14,567 nt of DNA from CAKUIA01 sp034180465 (GTDB lineage: Bacteria > Verrucomicrobiota > Verrucomicrobiia > Opitutales > Intestinicryptomonadaceae). Both the position numbers and the translations under genes were made by a program. Positions 13,696 through 14,567 of this stretch are shown here, one piece after another. A model generated the notes under the pieces. That model did not search any database, was not told where the DNA came from, and saw only the letters and a program-made list of their open reading frames with translations. The stretch covers positions 1-14,567 of the forward strand of contig JAXFOH010000127.1 in NCBI GenBank assembly GCA_034180465.1, in the 5' to 3' direction. The first letter of the stretch is position 1. Every line of letters begins with the position of its first letter.

Positions 13696-14567
13696 ATGGA
13701 CGATGCGTTTTATATGCAGCGCGCCTTGCAATTGGCAAAACGCGGCTGGGGCAACACAAACCCAAACCCGATGGTTGGGGCGGTCATTGTAGAAAATTCC
13801 GAAATTGTTGCCGAAGGCTACCACGAAAAAGATGGTCAGCTGCATGCCGAGCGCAACGCCCTTAAAAATTTGGGACGCAAACCGAAAAAAGGGGCAACAA
13901 TGTATGTAACGCTAGAACCTTGTTCTACCGCAGGCAGAACGGGGGCTTGTACCGACGCTATCATAGCAGCGGGAATTTCGAAAGTGGTTATAGGCACTTT
14001 CGACCCAAACCCGGCGCATGCCGCAAGGGCGGTTGGCATTTTAAAAAACGCCGGCATAGATGTAGTTTGCGGCGTTTTAAAAGAAGAGTGCGAAAACCTT
14101 AATTTTATATTCAACTATTATATAACCAAAAATCAGGCTTTTGTTTTGGCAAAATTTGCGGTAAGCCAAAATTTAAAACTAACCGAAAAGGCCGGCGTGC
14201 AAAGCCATATAAGCTGCGGCGAGGCAAACGCCAACACAATGCGTTTGCGAAAACTTTTTTCGGCAATAGGGGTTGGCTTTAACACATATATAAGCGACAA
14301 CCCGCGCCTTACTGCAAGGATAGACGGCAAAGAATATTGCGGCAAAAGGCTTTTGTTTGATTATTCCCTTAATTGCGTAGACAACCTAAAAGGCAACCTT
14401 TTTACCGACAAGTTTGCCGAAAATACCCATGTAGTTTGCGGCGAAAATTCGCCAATTGAAAGGCAAAAGTTTTTGGCTGCAAAGGGGATAAATTTGCTTA
14501 AAATTAAGAGCAAAAAAAACTCTCCTGATTTTTGGAAAGAGCTAAAAACGCACTTGGCGGAGCTGCG
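13696..14567 (+). CDS. ribD: Riboflavin biosynthesis protein RibD, 3' end outside window
   Basis: The bifunctional pyrimidine deaminase/reductase carries out two consecutive steps from the GTP cyclohydrolase II product toward riboflavin. The frame is open from ATG 13696 to the window end (290 codons plus two bases). The deaminase domain (about 1-145) is intact: NPNPMVGAV, the zinc/catalytic H50-A-E52 (LHAERNAL), and EPCSTAGRTGACTDA with C76 and C85. The reductase domain from about 150 keeps DNPRLTAR, but where family members have a serine-leucine-aspartate-glycine motif this protein reads VSQNLKLT, and the following loop is also altered. The deaminase is probably active; the reductase may be modified. 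No Shine-Dalgarno is seen: seven T residues precede the start, which lies 9 nt after the metallohydrolase stop. The rest of the reductase is outside the window. Confidence 0.92.
   Translation, partial: MDDAFYMQRALQLAKRGWGNTNPNPMVGAVIVENSEIVAEGYHEKDGQLHAERNALKNLGRKPKKGATMYVTLEPCSTAGRTGACTDAIIAAGISKVVIGTFDPNPAHAARAVGILKNAGIDVVCGVLKEECENLNFIFNYYITKNQAFVLAKFAVSQNLKLTEKAGVQSHISCGEANANTMRLRKLFSAIGVGFNTYISDNPRLTARIDGKEYCGKRLLFDYSLNCVDNLKGNLFTDKFAENTHVVCGENSPIERQKFLAAKGINLLKIKSKKNSPDFWKELKTHLAEL

Noticed and set aside
13384..13845. 153-codon open frame on the - strand across the metallohydrolase and ribD
   Set aside because: It spans two well-supported genes on the other strand and has no motif of its own.
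1..14567. Defence system, prophage, transposon or CRISPR
   Set aside because: No integrase, transposase, repeat array, restriction enzyme or toxin-antitoxin pair is seen; the SNF2 helicase alone is not evidence of one.

Overview
The window is a densely packed piece of bacterial chromosome carrying twelve protein-coding genes. The first and last genes run off the ends. I see no tRNA, rRNA, CRISPR array, insertion sequence, integrase or phage gene. Base and codon use (frequent ATA isoleucine, AAA lysine, GCC/GAA and TCG codons) looks uniform along the window, so nothing stands out as recently acquired. Two neighbouring exported proteins of the sialate O-acetylesterase type with long charged inserts, a lipoprotein-like thioredoxin, a Gram-negative style export complement and weak Shine-Dalgarno use suggest a Gram-negative member of the PVC group. 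Verrucomicrobiota is my best guess. That assignment is inference and no marker here settles it.

Left block (1-4826, + strand): the C-terminal part of a SNF2-family helicase, overlapping by 14 nt with an exodeoxyribonuclease III (AP endonuclease) gene. Then come queD, queE and queF, three steps of the preQ1/queuosine pathway, with queD and queE sharing ATGA. A thioredoxin-fold, probable lipoprotein with a CPPC active site ends the block. A perfect 15-bp hairpin at 4869-4906 lies between it and the convergent alaS and looks like a two-way terminator.

Middle block (4942-8711, - strand): leuB followed 14 nt later by alaS, probably one transcript. The 177-nt divergent spacer 8712-8888 should hold the promoters for leuB and for the esterase genes. 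It contains a short interrupted palindrome at 8753-8770.

Right block (8889-14567, + strand): two paralogous exported sialate-O-acetylesterase-like proteins in tandem, a clear rho-independent terminator (12082-12128), then an exported alpha/beta-hydrolase of the acetyl-esterase type. Next are a metallo-beta-lactamase-fold hydrolase starting at GTG 13057, 4 nt after the previous stop, and the start of ribD (riboflavin synthesis), which runs off the right end. The three exported esterases together suggest removal of acyl groups from glycans outside the cytoplasm.

Most of the window is core metabolism and repair. I did not find a convincing new system. The observations most worth checking are the altered reductase-domain motif of RibD, the three-esterase cluster without a glycosidase, the helicase-exonuclease-que arrangement, the CPPC thioredoxin lipoprotein, the near absence of Shine-Dalgarno motifs, and the palindrome in the divergent spacer.
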